64,000 nucleotides of DNA. It comes from Anaerolineaceae bacterium (lineage in GTDB: Bacteria > Chloroflexota > Anaerolineae > Anaerolineales > UBA11657). A program made the position numbers and the translations under genes. Position 1 is the first letter of the stretch. The number at the start of each line of letters is the position of its first letter. This document shows positions 26,641-36,532 of this stretch, piece after piece. Under the pieces are notes generated by a model. The model saw only the letters and a list, made by a program, of their open reading frames with translations, did no database searches and was not told where the DNA came from. The stretch is from NCBI GenBank assembly GCA_003569365.1, contig BGOS01000011.1, forward strand, positions 39,189 through 103,188, given 5' to 3'.

Positions 26641-27539
26641 GCGATTTGCCATTAGATGTGCATGCTGAGGTGGCTGCTGCGCTGCGCAGTGGCCGGCCGG
26701 TGGTGGCCTTGGAGTCGACCGTGCTTGCGCACGGACTGCCGCATCCGGTGAACATGCAGCTGGCGCACGACCTTGACCGTGAAGTGCGCGCCCACGGTGC
26801 GGTGCCTGCAATCGTGGCAGTGCTCGGCGGCCGCATCAAAGTTGGGCTGACTGCGGATGAATTGCAGCGCGTGGCCACTGAGCCCGGCGTGCTTAAGGTG
26901 AGCCGGCGCGATCTGCCGCTGGTTGTTGCGCGCGGGCTGGCTGGCGCCACCACGGTGGCAGCCACCATGCTCGCAGCGCATTGGGCCGGCATTGCGGTGT
27001 TCGCAACCGGTGGCATTGGCGGTGTTCATCGCGCAGCGCCGCAAGATATCTCGGCCGATTTGCCAGAGCTGGCGCGCACGCCGGTGATGGTGGTATGTTC
27101 CGGTGCGAAGGCAATTTTGGATTTGCCCGCGACGCTGGAATGGCTGGAGACGCACGGCGTGCCTGTCATCGGCTACGGCACCAGCGAGCTGCCGGCTTTT
27201 TATTCGCGTGCCAGCGGCCTGCAGCTGGCTGCACGCGCGGACACGCCGCAGCAAGTGGCTGCAATTGTGCGCGCCCAGCGGGCGCTGGGGTTGGGCGGCG
27301 GAATGCTGCTGGCCGTGCCGGTTCCGGCCGCGTCCGAGGTGCCCGCCTCCCAAATTGAGCAGGCGATTGCGACGGCGCTGGTGGCCGCGCAGGTGCAGAA
27401 TATTGTTGGTGCAGCGGTCACGCCCTTTTTGCTGCAGCAGGTGGCAGCACACACTGGCGGCACCAGCCTGCAGGCGAATTTGGCGCTGCTGCGCAACAAT
27501 GCGGCAGTTGCCGCACAGGTGGCCGCCGCGCTGGTTTGA
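26637..27539 (+). CDS. psuG: Pseudouridine-5'-phosphate glycosidase
   Basis: PsuG reversibly splits pseudouridine 5'-phosphate to uracil and ribose 5-phosphate, the second step of pseudouridine breakdown. The 300-aa length is normal. Signature segments are ALESTVLAHGLP (residues 22-33), VARGLAGATTVAATM, FATGGIGGVHRAAPQDISAD, VCSGAKAILDLPATLEWLE and the late GGTSLQANLALLRNN. The catalytic Glu in ALEST and the Lys in SGAKAILD are present. The usual partner kinase PsuK (PfkB family) is not next to it, nor is a separate permease. Confidence 0.95.
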   Translation: MSDLPLDVHAEVAAALRSGRPVVALESTVLAHGLPHPVNMQLAHDLDREVRAHGAVPAIVAVLGGRIKVGLTADELQRVATEPGVLKVSRRDLPLVVARGLAGATTVAATMLAAHWAGIAVFATGGIGGVHRAAPQDISADLPELARTPVMVVCSGAKAILDLPATLEWLETHGVPVIGYGTSELPAFYSRASGLQLAARADTPQQVAAIVRAQRALGLGGGMLLAVPVPAASEVPASQIEQAIATALVAAQVQNIVGAAVTPFLLQQVAAHTGGTSLQANLALLRNNAAVAAQVAAALV

Positions 27540-27563
27540 CCAACCTGCCACGGACCTGATAAA
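27536..27563 (+). promoter_or_regulatory. Candidate promoter of rplI
   Basis: TTGACC (27536-27541, overlapping the psuG stop) and GATAAA (27558-27563) are 16 bases apart. A GC-rich imperfect hairpin follows before the rplI ribosome binding site AAAAGGG at 27610-27616. Confidence 0.4.
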
Positions 27564-27627
27564 CTCCCCGGTCTGCGGGGGTTGTACCCTTCGCCCGCAA
27601 ATCCACAATTAAAAGGGCTTGAACTGA

Positions 27628-28125
27628 ATGAGAGTATTACTGCTGAAAGACGTCTACAAACTGGGCTTGGCCGGCGATGTAAAAAAAGTGGCTGATGGCT
27701 ATGCCCGCAACTTCCTGCTGCCGCAGCACTTGGCAGTTGGCGCCACCGCGGGCGCGCTGCAACGGGCAGACCGGCTGCGCAGCACGGCAGCGGTTTTGCG
27801 TGCCGAGGAGAATCGCGAGAAGGCGGCAATTGCTGCCAGAATGGAAGGGCTGGTGCTCACCTTTGGCGCGCGCGCCAGTGATCAGGGCAAACTGTATGGA
27901 TCAATCACCCATCAAATGGTGGTCGATGCGGTGCTTGCCGCCACCGGCGAAAAGGTGGACCGCCGGGCGGTCGTGTCGCCGTCGATCCGCGAGCTGGGCA
28001 CGCACCGGGTGCAAGTGCGCCTGACGGCAGACTTAATTCCCGCACTCACCGTTGTGGTGCACCGCGAGGATGAAGCGCCGGTGGTGCAGGCATTGCCAGA
28101 ACCAGAAGCTCAAACTGAAGGCTAG
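27628..28125 (+). CDS. rplI: Large-subunit ribosomal protein bL9
   Basis: bL9 binds 23S rRNA near the L1 stalk and helps maintain frame and translocation fidelity. The 165-aa product starts [17 protein letters not shown] and has the signature [19 protein letters not shown] long central helix follows, then the C-terminal domain ([16 protein letters not shown]). A Gln/Glu-rich tail extends it about 15 aa beyond E. coli bL9. It is not in the common rpsF-rpsR-rplI context. A long hairpin begins 9 bases after the stop. Confidence 0.96.
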   Translation: MRVLLLKDVYKLGLAGDVKKVADGYARNFLLPQHLAVGATAGALQRADRLRSTAAVLRAEENREKAAIAARMEGLVLTFGARASDQGKLYGSITHQMVVDAVLAATGEKVDRRAVVSPSIRELGTHRVQVRLTADLIPALTVVVHREDEAPVVQALPEPEAQTEG

Positions 28126-28134
28126 AAACACCCG

Positions 28135-28176
28135 GCTGGCTTGGCGCGCTCGCTGGTTGGAGCGGGCCAAGCCAGC
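28135..28176 (+). other. Long stable hairpin just downstream of rplI
   Basis: GCTGGCTTGGC (28135-28145) is perfectly complementary to 28166-28176, giving 11 bp. An inner stem CGCTC/GAGCG (28147-28151 with 28160-28164) sits inside with a G-G mismatch between them and an 8-nt loop. There is no T tract after it, so it is not a standard intrinsic terminator. A transcript-stability or processing element is possible. Confidence 0.6.
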
Positions 28177-28281
28177 AGCTGTGGAAGTGCATCGCCGCGC
28201 AACTCGCGAAATCTGCGCGTTGCGATCAGAAGCAGTGCCACCAAGCCGAACAAGAATATTTCAAATCAGCCGTACCGTAAT

Positions 28282-28695
28282 TTGAAATCTCACGCACGCC
28301 TTTCCGTAGGCTGGGCAAGCAGCACCGCAGCGCGTTGGGGGCTTGCTTGCGCATTGCTGGCCGCATGCAACGCGGCAGCGGTCGTGCCGACCGCGGCTCC
28401 CGCAGAGACTGCAATTCCGCAGCCGGCCGCGGTGGTCCCCGTCAGCGCTCTGGATGTGGTTATTTTTTCTGTCTCCATGGAAGGCTACGAGAAAGTTACC
28501 GCCGGTGCGGGCTCGCGCCGGCTGGACGCCGGCGGAGTGGCGGGCTTGAGTGAACGCTGGTGTGTGGAAGTGACAATGACAAAAAACTCGCAGCCGGCGC
28601 GCGCGGCGGTTGAAGTGGTGCTGAAAGATGCCGCGCTGCAACAGTGGGTTTCGTCCACCCCGCTCTATGGCAGTGACTGCTCCGCCATCAAATAA
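28282..28695 (+). CDS. Small putative lipoprotein
   Basis: Reading from TTG 28282 gives a 137-aa protein with a basic N-region, a hydrophobic core and a lipobox LLAAC, so it is probably lipid-anchored. A Pro/Ala/Thr linker follows. The body contains two Cys in the mature part (in RWCVEV and GSDCSAIK) that could form a disulfide, and beta-rich segments such as LDVVIFSVSMEGYEKV. I do not recognise the family. The reading frame stays open to 28141 but the extra 47 residues look non-coding. It ends just before a bidirectional terminator. Confidence 0.6.
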   Translation: MKSHARLSVGWASSTAARWGLACALLAACNAAAVVPTAAPAETAIPQPAAVVPVSALDVVIFSVSMEGYEKVTAGAGSRRLDAGGVAGLSERWCVEVTMTKNSQPARAAVEVVLKDAALQQWVSSTPLYGSDCSAIK

Positions 28696-28710
28696 TACAA
28701 CGCCTCAAAC

Positions 28711-28747
28711 AAAACGCCCCGGGCTTGGTGCGCGGGGCGTTTTGTTT
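28711..28747. terminator. Bidirectional intrinsic terminator
   Basis: AAAACGCCCCG (28711-28721) pairs perfectly with 28733-28743, with an 11-nt loop. T-rich tails lie on both sides (GTTTTAG on plus; TTTTGTTTG on minus). It serves the plus-strand lipoprotein and the minus-strand small membrane protein. Confidence 0.85.
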
Positions 28748-28768
28748 TAGTGCACGTTAGTGTGCGGA

Positions 28769-29002
28769 TTACATGTCCTTCAAAATGCTGCTGAGGATTA
28801 GCAGGGTAGCCGGCCACAGTCCCACAAAAATACCCCAGCGCTCGCGATAAGCGGACATCATAGCTGCGCGCATTGCGGGGTCGATAATATCGTCTAGTGC
28901 GTTTGGCACTAGCGCGCCGCCGTAAAACCACAGCGCAATTGATGCCGGAATTGACAGCAAGCCGCCGTAAAAACAAATCTGGGAAAGCACTGCGTAATCC
29001 AT
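28769..29002 (-). CDS. Small two-helix membrane protein
   Basis: A 77-aa protein with two hydrophobic segments, residues about 10-31 and 57-73, separated by an acidic loop (VPNALDDIIDPAMRAAMMSAYRE, first 20 residues and three more). A GGAG ribosome binding site stands 8 bases before the ATG, and the gene ends at the bidirectional terminator, so it looks real. The function is unknown. Confidence 0.65.
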   Translation of the reverse strand: MDYAVLSQICFYGGLLSIPASIALWFYGGALVPNALDDIIDPAMRAAMMSAYRERWGIFVGLWPATLLILSSILKDM

Positions 29003-29134
29003 CTGGTTGTCTCCGAAATTATTAGCGGACTGCTGGTGCGCGCAGCGCGCCTCAAAACAGCGGCCACTAAGCTGTTGCCTACCCTTCGCAGTTTACCGCC
29101 CGCAAAGTGCGTTGCCCGATTGGCGCGGGTGCGC

Positions 29135-29773
29135 TTACTTCTTGGGTGCGGGCTCTTTGGTCTTTTCCGGCACCTTAACCGCTGCCGGGTCAACTGCCTT
29201 CGGGGCTTCTTCCTTCTCCTGCTCCACAAAGCCGGCGCGCGCCAGCATTTCATCCGGGCTGCTCAGTATCTTGATGCCTTTGGGCGCAGTTATGTCGCGC
29301 ACATGAATCGAGTCGCCGGCTGCCGCCAAGCTGGCAAGGTCCACCACAATGTTTGACACCAAGTCTCCCGGCAGGCACTCAATCTCAAGCTCGGACAGGC
29401 CATGCATTACAGTCACGCCGCCCAACTGCAGCACGGGTGCCGTGCCGGTTAGCTCCACTGCCACCTGCAGGCGGATGGGCTTGTCCATGGCCACGGCCAA
29501 AAAGTCGATGTGCATCAGGTTCCCGCGAATGACATCGCGCTGCACCTCGCGCACCAGGCTTTTGTGCGTGCGCCCTTCCACCTTCAAGTCAATCAGCGTG
29601 GTGCCATGCAGGCGGCGCAGGATCTGCGTGGTGCTGTGCGCATCCAGCTGCACTGCCAGCGGCTCCGGCACTGCGCCGTATAAGATGGCAGGCAGCAGCC
29701 CTTCGCGGCGCAGCGCCTTGATGCCTTTGCGCTTGCGGGCACGCAGGTTTGCAGTTAGTTCAACGATTTCCAT
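29135..29773 (-). CDS. rplY: Large-subunit ribosomal protein bL25, Ctc type
   Basis: A 212-aa two-domain bL25 (TL5/Ctc) that binds 5S rRNA. The N-terminal 5S-binding domain (residues about 1-92) has RKRKGIKALRREGLLPAILYG and LVREVQRDVIRGNLMHIDF. The C-terminal beta domain (about 95-180) has ELTGTAPVLQLGGVTVMHGL and IEIECLPGDL-like LEIECLPGDL. The tail is Lys/Glu/Pro-rich. ATG 29773 is preceded by GAAAGG 11 bases upstream. The 132 bases between it and the small membrane gene show no clear terminator. Confidence 0.95.
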   Translation of the reverse strand: MEIVELTANLRARKRKGIKALRREGLLPAILYGAVPEPLAVQLDAHSTTQILRRLHGTTLIDLKVEGRTHKSLVREVQRDVIRGNLMHIDFLAVAMDKPIRLQVAVELTGTAPVLQLGGVTVMHGLSELEIECLPGDLVSNIVVDLASLAAAGDSIHVRDITAPKGIKILSSPDEMLARAGFVEQEKEEAPKAVDPAAVKVPEKTKEPAPKK

Positions 29774-29903
29774 GATGTCTACCGGCCTTTCAAATTACGG
29801 GCTGGCTGCAACGCTGTATGGCAGTGGCGCCGAACAAAAACGGGGGCATTTCGCAACTTTCCGAAACGACCCCGCTGGCATGCGCACAGGTTTGCAACTG
29901 CGA

Positions 29904-29912
29904 TGCTATTCT
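29904..29912 (+). promoter_or_regulatory. Candidate extended -10 for the G5/propeller lipoprotein gene
   Basis: TGCTATTCT is an extended -10-like site 75 bases upstream of ATG 29988. No matching -35 is visible. Confidence 0.3.
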
Positions 29913-29987
29913 ATGGGCGGCATGTTTTTTCGTCAAGCGCCGCGCCGTGATTGACGATTATTCGCATCGCCTTTACCATCCCTGCCT

Positions 29988-31553
29988 ATGAAAGTGCGCT
30001 TTGGCGCCAGCCTGCTGCTGGCCTTGTTTTTGTGGGGCTGCCAGCCGGCTGCCAGCCCCGCAGGCCCTAAATCCAGCATCACAGTGCAGTGGGATTCGCA
30101 AACAACCACTTTCACCACGGCGCGCGCCACCGTGCGGGATGTGCTGCAGGATTTGGGAATCCAGCTTGGAACGCTGGATCGCGTGGTGCCGGGCGAGCTG
30201 GCCATGCTAAGCGACGGCCTGCTGGTGAAGGTGACGCGCGTGGTGGAGGTGCTTGAGACGGAGACGGTTGAGCTGCCATTTGAGAAACAGGTGGTGCGCA
30301 ACGAGGGGCTGGCTGCCGGCGGGTCGCGCTTGCTGCAGACGGGCGTAAATGGCAGCGAAGAAATTACCTGGCGTGTGGTGCAGGAGGATGGCATTCTGGC
30401 ATCGCGCGCAGTGCTGCGCCGCACTGTGCTGGTTGCGCCAGTGCCGGAGATTGTGATGGTGAGTGCGCAGACAAACTTCACTGTGATCCCGATTGAAGGC
30501 ACACTGGCGTATCTTTCGGCGGGCAACGCTTGGATTGTGCGCACAGACAGCGGCCAAAGACGGCCGCTTACCACCAGCGGCGACCTGGACGGGCGCGTGT
30601 TTCAACTGGCACCGGACGCGCAGCGCATTTTGTATACGCGGCGTCTGACCGGCACGGATGCGTTTAACTCCTTGTGGACATTGAGCACAACGGACACAGC
30701 TGCCGTGCCGGTGGATCTGGCGGTGCGCAATGTGCTGTGGGCGGGCTGGTCCCCGCAAGCGGGCAGCACGCTCGCATACTCCACCGGCGAGCCACGAAGT
30801 GCTGCGCCGGGCTGGCAGGCCAACAATGATCTGTATCTGCTTGGGCTGCCCGAACCGGATAAAAAGCCGGCTAAGCCGCAGCTGCTGCTGGCCGCGTCAT
30901 CCGGTGGTGTGTATGGCTGGTACGGCCGGCGCTATGCGTGGGCGCCGGACGGGCGCAGCGTGGCGTATGCGGCCGCAGACTCGATTGGCATTGTGGATGT
31001 GGCGGACCCGCAGGCGGTCACGCAGCGCGTCTTGGCGCAGTTTGTTCCGTTTCAAACTTACAGTGACTGGGCCTGGGTGCCTGAGCCGGACTGGTCTGCA
31101 GATGGAAACTTTTTGTATGCTGCGCTGCACGCCCCGGCGGTGGGCTTGGAGCTGGCCGAGGACAGCCCCGCGTTTGATGTTGCGGCACTGGCAGCGGATG
31201 GCAGCCTGCGTGTGAACCTTGTGGCGCAGTCCGGCATGTGGGCGGCGCCGGTGTTGGCTGCGGCTGCCAGTCTGGACCGGCCGGTTGCGTATCTGCAGGC
31301 AATCAATCCGCTGCAGAGTGTGAACAGCGGCTACCGCTTGATGTTGATGGATCGCGATGGCAGCAACCGCAGCGCGCTTTACCCCGTTGCCGGCGAGGCG
31401 GGCTTGCTGCCACAACTGCCGGCCTGGTCGCCAGCGGGCGGCATGCTGGCTTTTATTGATGGCGGTGATTTGTGGGTGATTGAAATCGCAAGCAGAGTTG
31501 CGCAGCAACTGACTGGCGACGGGCAAACCAGCAGCCCGAGCTGGGTGCCGTGA
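29988..31553 (+). CDS. Lipoprotein with DUF348 and G5 domains and a TolB/WD40-like propeller
   Basis: A 521-aa exported protein. The signal peptide ends in the lipobox FLWGC, so C18 should be lipidated. Next come a DUF348 ubiquitin-like domain (about 28-80, SITVQWDSQTTTFTTARATV) and a G5 domain (about 83-155). From about residue 165 a beta-propeller of the TolB/PD40 type is marked by repeats such as RRYAWAPDGRSVAYAAADS, PEPDWSADGNFLYAA and PAWSPAGGMLAFIDGGDLW. DUF348 and G5 often accompany wall-active proteins and may bind glycans. The stop overlaps the GTG start of the ligase fusion by 4 bases, so the two are translationally coupled. That suggests work on the same exopolysaccharide. Confidence 0.85.
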   Translation: MKVRFGASLLLALFLWGCQPAASPAGPKSSITVQWDSQTTTFTTARATVRDVLQDLGIQLGTLDRVVPGELAMLSDGLLVKVTRVVEVLETETVELPFEKQVVRNEGLAAGGSRLLQTGVNGSEEITWRVVQEDGILASRAVLRRTVLVAPVPEIVMVSAQTNFTVIPIEGTLAYLSAGNAWIVRTDSGQRRPLTTSGDLDGRVFQLAPDAQRILYTRRLTGTDAFNSLWTLSTTDTAAVPVDLAVRNVLWAGWSPQAGSTLAYSTGEPRSAAPGWQANNDLYLLGLPEPDKKPAKPQLLLAASSGGVYGWYGRRYAWAPDGRSVAYAAADSIGIVDVADPQAVTQRVLAQFVPFQTYSDWAWVPEPDWSADGNFLYAALHAPAVGLELAEDSPAFDVAALAADGSLRVNLVAQSGMWAAPVLAAAASLDRPVAYLQAINPLQSVNSGYRLMLMDRDGSNRSALYPVAGEAGLLPQLPAWSPAGGMLAFIDGGDLWVIEIASRVAQQLTGDGQTSSPSWVP

Positions 31554-34500
31554 AACTTCCGCGCTGGCTGCCGGCGCTGTGTGCGATTGCAGCTGCTGGC
31601 TTGCTTGCGGCCACTGTGGCGCTGCTTGTGCAGGATGCGCGCATGATGCGCGGGCGCAGCAGCGTTGCCGGTTTGGCGCCACGGCCCGCCAACTTGGCTG
31701 GCATCAATGTGGCGCTGCTGGATGCTAAGCCTGCGGCACAGCAGGCTGCGCTGCAAGCGATTGCGGGCATCGGCTTTGGCTGGGTGCGCCAGGAATTTGA
31801 TTGGGAAAAGTTGCCGGCCGACAGCAGCGCAGCGGGCTGGCCGGCGGCCGCAGCGCTGCTGCAAAACACGCACGCGCAAGGCCTGCGTGTAATCGCAGTG
31901 CTCAGTGGCGCGCAGCCGCCTGCCGATGCGCAGCAATATGCGCAGGTTGCTGCTGAGTTTGCATCCCGCTTCAACCAGCAGGTGGATGCTTACGAAATCT
32001 GGGACGAGCCTAATTTGCGCGCGGGCTGGGGTGCGCAGCCCGCTGCGGCAAGTTACCTGCGCCTGCTGCAAGCAGCGTATCCCGCGCTGCATGCCGCCCG
32101 GCCGGGCGCCACGGTTGTGCTGGGCAGCCTTTCCCCTTCAATTGATTCCGGCCCGGACAACATTAGCGATTTGCTTTTCCTGCGGCAGCTGTATGCGGCG
32201 GGCGCTGCGCCATTTTTTGATGTGGCGAGCGGCAAGCCGTATGGTTTTGCAGCGGATGCGCAGGCGCTGCGCGTGGAGGCCGGCGCCTTTAACTTTTCGC
32301 GCTTCATACTACTGCGGGAAGAAATGGAGCGGGCAGGTGACGGCCGCAAGCAGCTGTGGGCTGGCAACTTTGGCTGGTACGTGCAGCCAGTGAGCGGTGC
32401 TGCGAGCAATGAATGGGGCGCGGTGTCTGCAGCCCGGCAGGCGGCCAATAGCGCAGCGGCGTTTGCGCGGGCGCGGCAGGAGTGGCCGTGGGCCGGCGTG
32501 ATGGCGCTGGAGAATTGGCAGCCCGCCGGACCAAGCGGCAGCGACCCGCGCTGGGGTTTTGCGTTGCGCGCCGCGGACGGCAGCGACAGCGCAGGCGTGG
32601 CAGCACTCCAAAAGACTCTTGCAACTGACGCGGCGCCGCCGGGCGAGCAGGCGGCGGTTAGTTCATTTGCCACTTACACCGGCGCGTGGAAGTTTTCTGC
32701 GCTGGGTGCAGACATTCCGGCGCAAGGGCCGGCCAGTGTGGAGTTTATTTTTGATGGCACCGAGCTGGCGCTGCGGGCGCGGCGCGCAAACTACCGCGCG
32801 TACATTTACGCCGAGGTGGACGGGGTGCCGGCAAATGCGCTGCCGGTTGCAGCGGACGGGCGCGCGTATGTGGTGCTCACTGCACCCGATCTGCAGCCGC
32901 AAGTGACGCAGGTTACGCTGGCGCGCGGGCTTGCATCCGGGCGGCATGTGGCGCGGCTGGTGGCGGAACGCGGGTGGGACCAGTGGGCGATTGCGGGCTT
33001 TGCCGTGGCGGATGTGCCGCCGGCGCATGCCACGCGCACAATTGCTGCAGGCGTGTGCGCAGCGCTGGCTGTGCTGCTGGCCGGCGCAGCGGGCTGGGGC
33101 GTGCGCAGCAGCCTGCGCCCGGCTGCATTTTCCCGCGCCGCCACGCAGTTAGGAGAGCGCGCCACTGCGCCAGTGACGGCGGTGACGGCCGCAATCTTTT
33201 GGCTGTCCGCTGCCCAAACGTGGGGCCAGCCGCTTACGCAGCTGATTGGAGTGCGCACAGAAACGCTGCCAGTGGTGCTGACTGTGTTAAGCGCTGGCCT
33301 GTTTTATTTTTCACCGTGGCTGCTGCTGACCGTGTTGAGTGGCGCAGCCATGTTTGTGTTGCTGGCCGTGCGTCCGGCAGCGGCTGCGGCGCTGGTGGCA
33401 TTTGCCGCGCCGTTCTATCTGCTGCCGCGCCCGATGTTTGAGCGCATGTTTTCGGCGGTGGAGGTGTTCACGCTGCTGGGAGCCGGGGCAGCGCTGCTGC
33501 ACGGCATGGTGCTGGCTGTGGGCGGCAAAGCCCGCCGCCCGCAGTTGACGCTGCTGGACTGGGCCGTGCTGGCATTTGCCGCACTTGGTACGGCCTCCAT
33601 CTTTTTTGCGGCGCAGCGCGCGGTGGCTGTAACAGAGCTGCGCACCACGGTGCTGGAACCGGTGCTGCTGTATCTCTTGCTGCGCTTCATTCCCATGGCG
33701 GAGCGCGAGCGCTGGCAGGTTGTGGATGCATTTCTGGCCGGGGCGCTGCTGGTGGCGCTTGTGGGGCTGGGGCAGTACGCCAGCGGCACAAATCTGATTA
33801 CTGCTGAAGATGGCGTGCTGCGCCTGCGCAGTGTGTATGGATCGCCAAATAATGTTGGCCTTTATCTGGGGCGGGCGCTGCCCGTGGCGCTGGCCGTGGC
33901 GCTGCTGGGTGTGCGTGATCTGCGCGGCCGCATGTATGCAGTTGTGGCGTTGCCGCTGGCAGCTGCCTTGTGGCTGAGCTTTTCACGCGGTGCGCTGTTG
34001 TTGGGCGTGCCGGCTGCGTTGGCGGTGGTGCTTTTGTTTTGGGGCGGCCGGCGGGCGTGGCCGGTGCTGGCAGCTGCGGGTGCGGGCGGCTTGCTGGTGC
34101 TGCTGCTGATTGCCGGGCGCAGTCCGCGCTTTGCGCGCCTGGCAGATTACACGCAGGGCCCGGTATTCTTTCGGCTGCAGCTTTGGCGCAGTGCGCTGGC
34201 AATGGTGCGCGATGCGCCGCTGACCGGCGTTGGGCTGGACAACTTTCTCTATGCATATCGCGGCCGCTACATTGCCCCGGCTGCGTGGCAGGAGCCGAAC
34301 CTTTCGCACGCGCACAACTGGCTGCTGGATTTTGCAACGCGCCTCGGATTGCCCGGCCTGCTGCTGGCAGGTGCAATGCTGGCCGGCTTTTGGCAGCAAG
34401 CGCGGCGCGCGCTGGGCGGCCTGCGCGATCCCGCCGCGCGTGCGCTGGCAGTGGGCCTCTGCGCGGCAATGGTGAATGTACTGGCGCACGGTTTGGTTGA

Positions 34501-34633
34501 TGCATCTTATTGGTTTGTGGACCTGGCTTTCGCGTTCATGCTTATTTGCGGATTGATGGCGCAACTGGGGCGCATGGTAAACTCGCCCGCAGCAGCTGTG
34601 CCAGCTACACAAGCAAGTTCGCGCGGCAGCTGA
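31550..34633 (+). CDS. Glycosidase-like domain fused to an O-antigen ligase-type membrane domain
   Basis: A 1027-aa protein starting at GTG 31550. A signal-anchor helix (about 7-30) leads into a clan-A TIM-barrel-like glycoside hydrolase domain (about 48-365). Its EIWDEPN motif places E153 as a candidate acid/base, with E321 (MALENW) as a possible nucleophile. A beta-rich region (about 375-490) precedes another hydrophobic helix. From about residue 540 the rest is polytopic. LTGVGLDNFLYAYR and HAHNWLLDFATRLGLPGLL are the Wzy_C/WaaL ligase signatures, on the extracytoplasmic loop. I infer that trimming or recognition of a sugar chain is tethered to its polymerisation or ligation. A second, unfused ligase-family gene is at 50584-52008. 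Confidence 0.82.
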   Translation: MKLPRWLPALCAIAAAGLLAATVALLVQDARMMRGRSSVAGLAPRPANLAGINVALLDAKPAAQQAALQAIAGIGFGWVRQEFDWEKLPADSSAAGWPAAAALLQNTHAQGLRVIAVLSGAQPPADAQQYAQVAAEFASRFNQQVDAYEIWDEPNLRAGWGAQPAAASYLRLLQAAYPALHAARPGATVVLGSLSPSIDSGPDNISDLLFLRQLYAAGAAPFFDVASGKPYGFAADAQALRVEAGAFNFSRFILLREEMERAGDGRKQLWAGNFGWYVQPVSGAASNEWGAVSAARQAANSAAAFARARQEWPWAGVMALENWQPAGPSGSDPRWGFALRAADGSDSAGVAALQKTLATDAAPPGEQAAVSSFATYTGAWKFSALGADIPAQGPASVEFIFDGTELALRARRANYRAYIYAEVDGVPANALPVAADGRAYVVLTAPDLQPQVTQVTLARGLASGRHVARLVAERGWDQWAIAGFAVADVPPAHATRTIAAGVCAALAVLLAGAAGWGVRSSLRPAAFSRAATQLGERATAPVTAVTAAIFWLSAAQTWGQPLTQLIGVRTETLPVVLTVLSAGLFYFSPWLLLTVLSGAAMFVLLAVRPAAAAALVAFAAPFYLLPRPMFERMFSAVEVFTLLGAGAALLHGMVLAVGGKARRPQLTLLDWAVLAFAALGTASIFFAAQRAVAVTELRTTVLEPVLLYLLLRFIPMAERERWQVVDAFLAGALLVALVGLGQYASGTNLITAEDGVLRLRSVYGSPNNVGLYLGRALPVALAVALLGVRDLRGRMYAVVALPLAAALWLSFSRGALLLGVPAALAVVLLFWGGRRAWPVLAAAGAGGLLVLLLIAGRSPRFARLADYTQGPVFFRLQLWRSALAMVRDAPLTGVGLDNFLYAYRGRYIAPAAWQEPNLSHAHNWLLDFATRLGLPGLLLAGAMLAGFWQQARRALGGLRDPAARALAVGLCAAMVNVLAHGLVDASYWFVDLAFAFMLICGLMAQLGRMVNSPAAAVPATQASSRGS

Positions 34634-34648
34634 TTACCAGATTACCTG

Positions 34649-35614
<966 letters not shown>

Positions 35615-35674
35615 GCCGGCCGGTTGCCATTGCGCCCGCATGGCGGGTGCGGCTGATTGCGCTGCGCTTTTGCA

Positions 35675-36532
35675 ATGCGGCGTTTCTCCTTCCTCGGACG
35701 TTTCTCACTGGGCTTGCTGCTGCTGGCTGCAGCCGTGCTGCTGCTGGCGCTGGGCCAGCGCGCGGGCGCCGGCGGCCTGCGCACTGCACTCACCCGCGTG
35801 CTCACGCCGCTGCAACAATTGGTGGCGCAGCAAACGCTGCCGCTGCGCCAGCCGGGCAGCAGTGGTGCGCCAGCACCAGTGCTCACGCAGGTGGCCGAAC
35901 TGCAAGCGCGCGTAAGCAGCTTGCAGGGCGAGGTCACGCGCCTGCGCGAATCTGAAAGCCAGCGCCTGCTGCTGGCGCAGCTGCTCAAGCTGGCGCGCGC
36001 CAATCCGGAGTACCGCTATCTCGCAGCGCAGGTGATTGGGCGCGATGTGAGCCCCTACCTTCAATACGTACTGGTGGATCGCGGCCGGGCGGATGGCTTG
36101 CTGCCGGACATGCCCGTGCTGGCGGCCGATGGCCTGGTTGGCATTGTTACCGAGGCCACGGCGTCGGCAGCCAAGGTACTGCTGATTACGGACCCGACCC
36201 TGGTGGTAAACGTGCGGGTGCAGAGCTCGCGCGTGGAAGGCCAGTTGCGCGGCAGCGGGCCGGGCTTGTTGCGCCTCGATTTTGTGCCGCTGCAGGCGGA
36301 GCTGGCAGCCGGGGATCAACTGGTGACCTCCGGTATTGGCGGAAAGTTTCCGCCTAATTTGCAAGCGGGCACCATTACCTCCGTGCGCCGCCGCGATTAC
36401 GATGTGTTTCAGGAGGCCGATGTGCAGTCGGCGATAAACTTTGCAAATCTGGAGCTGGTGCTGATCATTACCAACTTTACGCCGCTGGATCTGGCGCCGT
36501 TGCTGGCAACGCCGGTGCCGGCTGCGCCATGA
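35675..36532 (+). CDS. mreC: Rod shape-determining protein MreC
   Basis: A 285-aa bitopic protein that links the MreB cytoskeleton to the elongasome. It has a short basic N-terminus, one membrane helix (about 10-28), a coiled coil near residues 65-100 (LQARVSSLQGEVTRLRESES), then the two-beta-barrel MreC domain (VIGRDVSPYLQYVLVDRG, DGLVGIVTEA, LLRLDFVP, LVTSGIGGKFPPNLQAG). ATG 35675 (MRRFSFLGRF) was chosen over an earlier in-frame ATG at 35657. Its end overlaps mreD as ATGA. Confidence 0.94.
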   Translation: MRRFSFLGRFSLGLLLLAAAVLLLALGQRAGAGGLRTALTRVLTPLQQLVAQQTLPLRQPGSSGAPAPVLTQVAELQARVSSLQGEVTRLRESESQRLLLAQLLKLARANPEYRYLAAQVIGRDVSPYLQYVLVDRGRADGLLPDMPVLAADGLVGIVTEATASAAKVLLITDPTLVVNVRVQSSRVEGQLRGSGPGLLRLDFVPLQAELAAGDQLVTSGIGGKFPPNLQAGTITSVRRRDYDVFQEADVQSAINFANLELVLIITNFTPLDLAPLLATPVPAAP

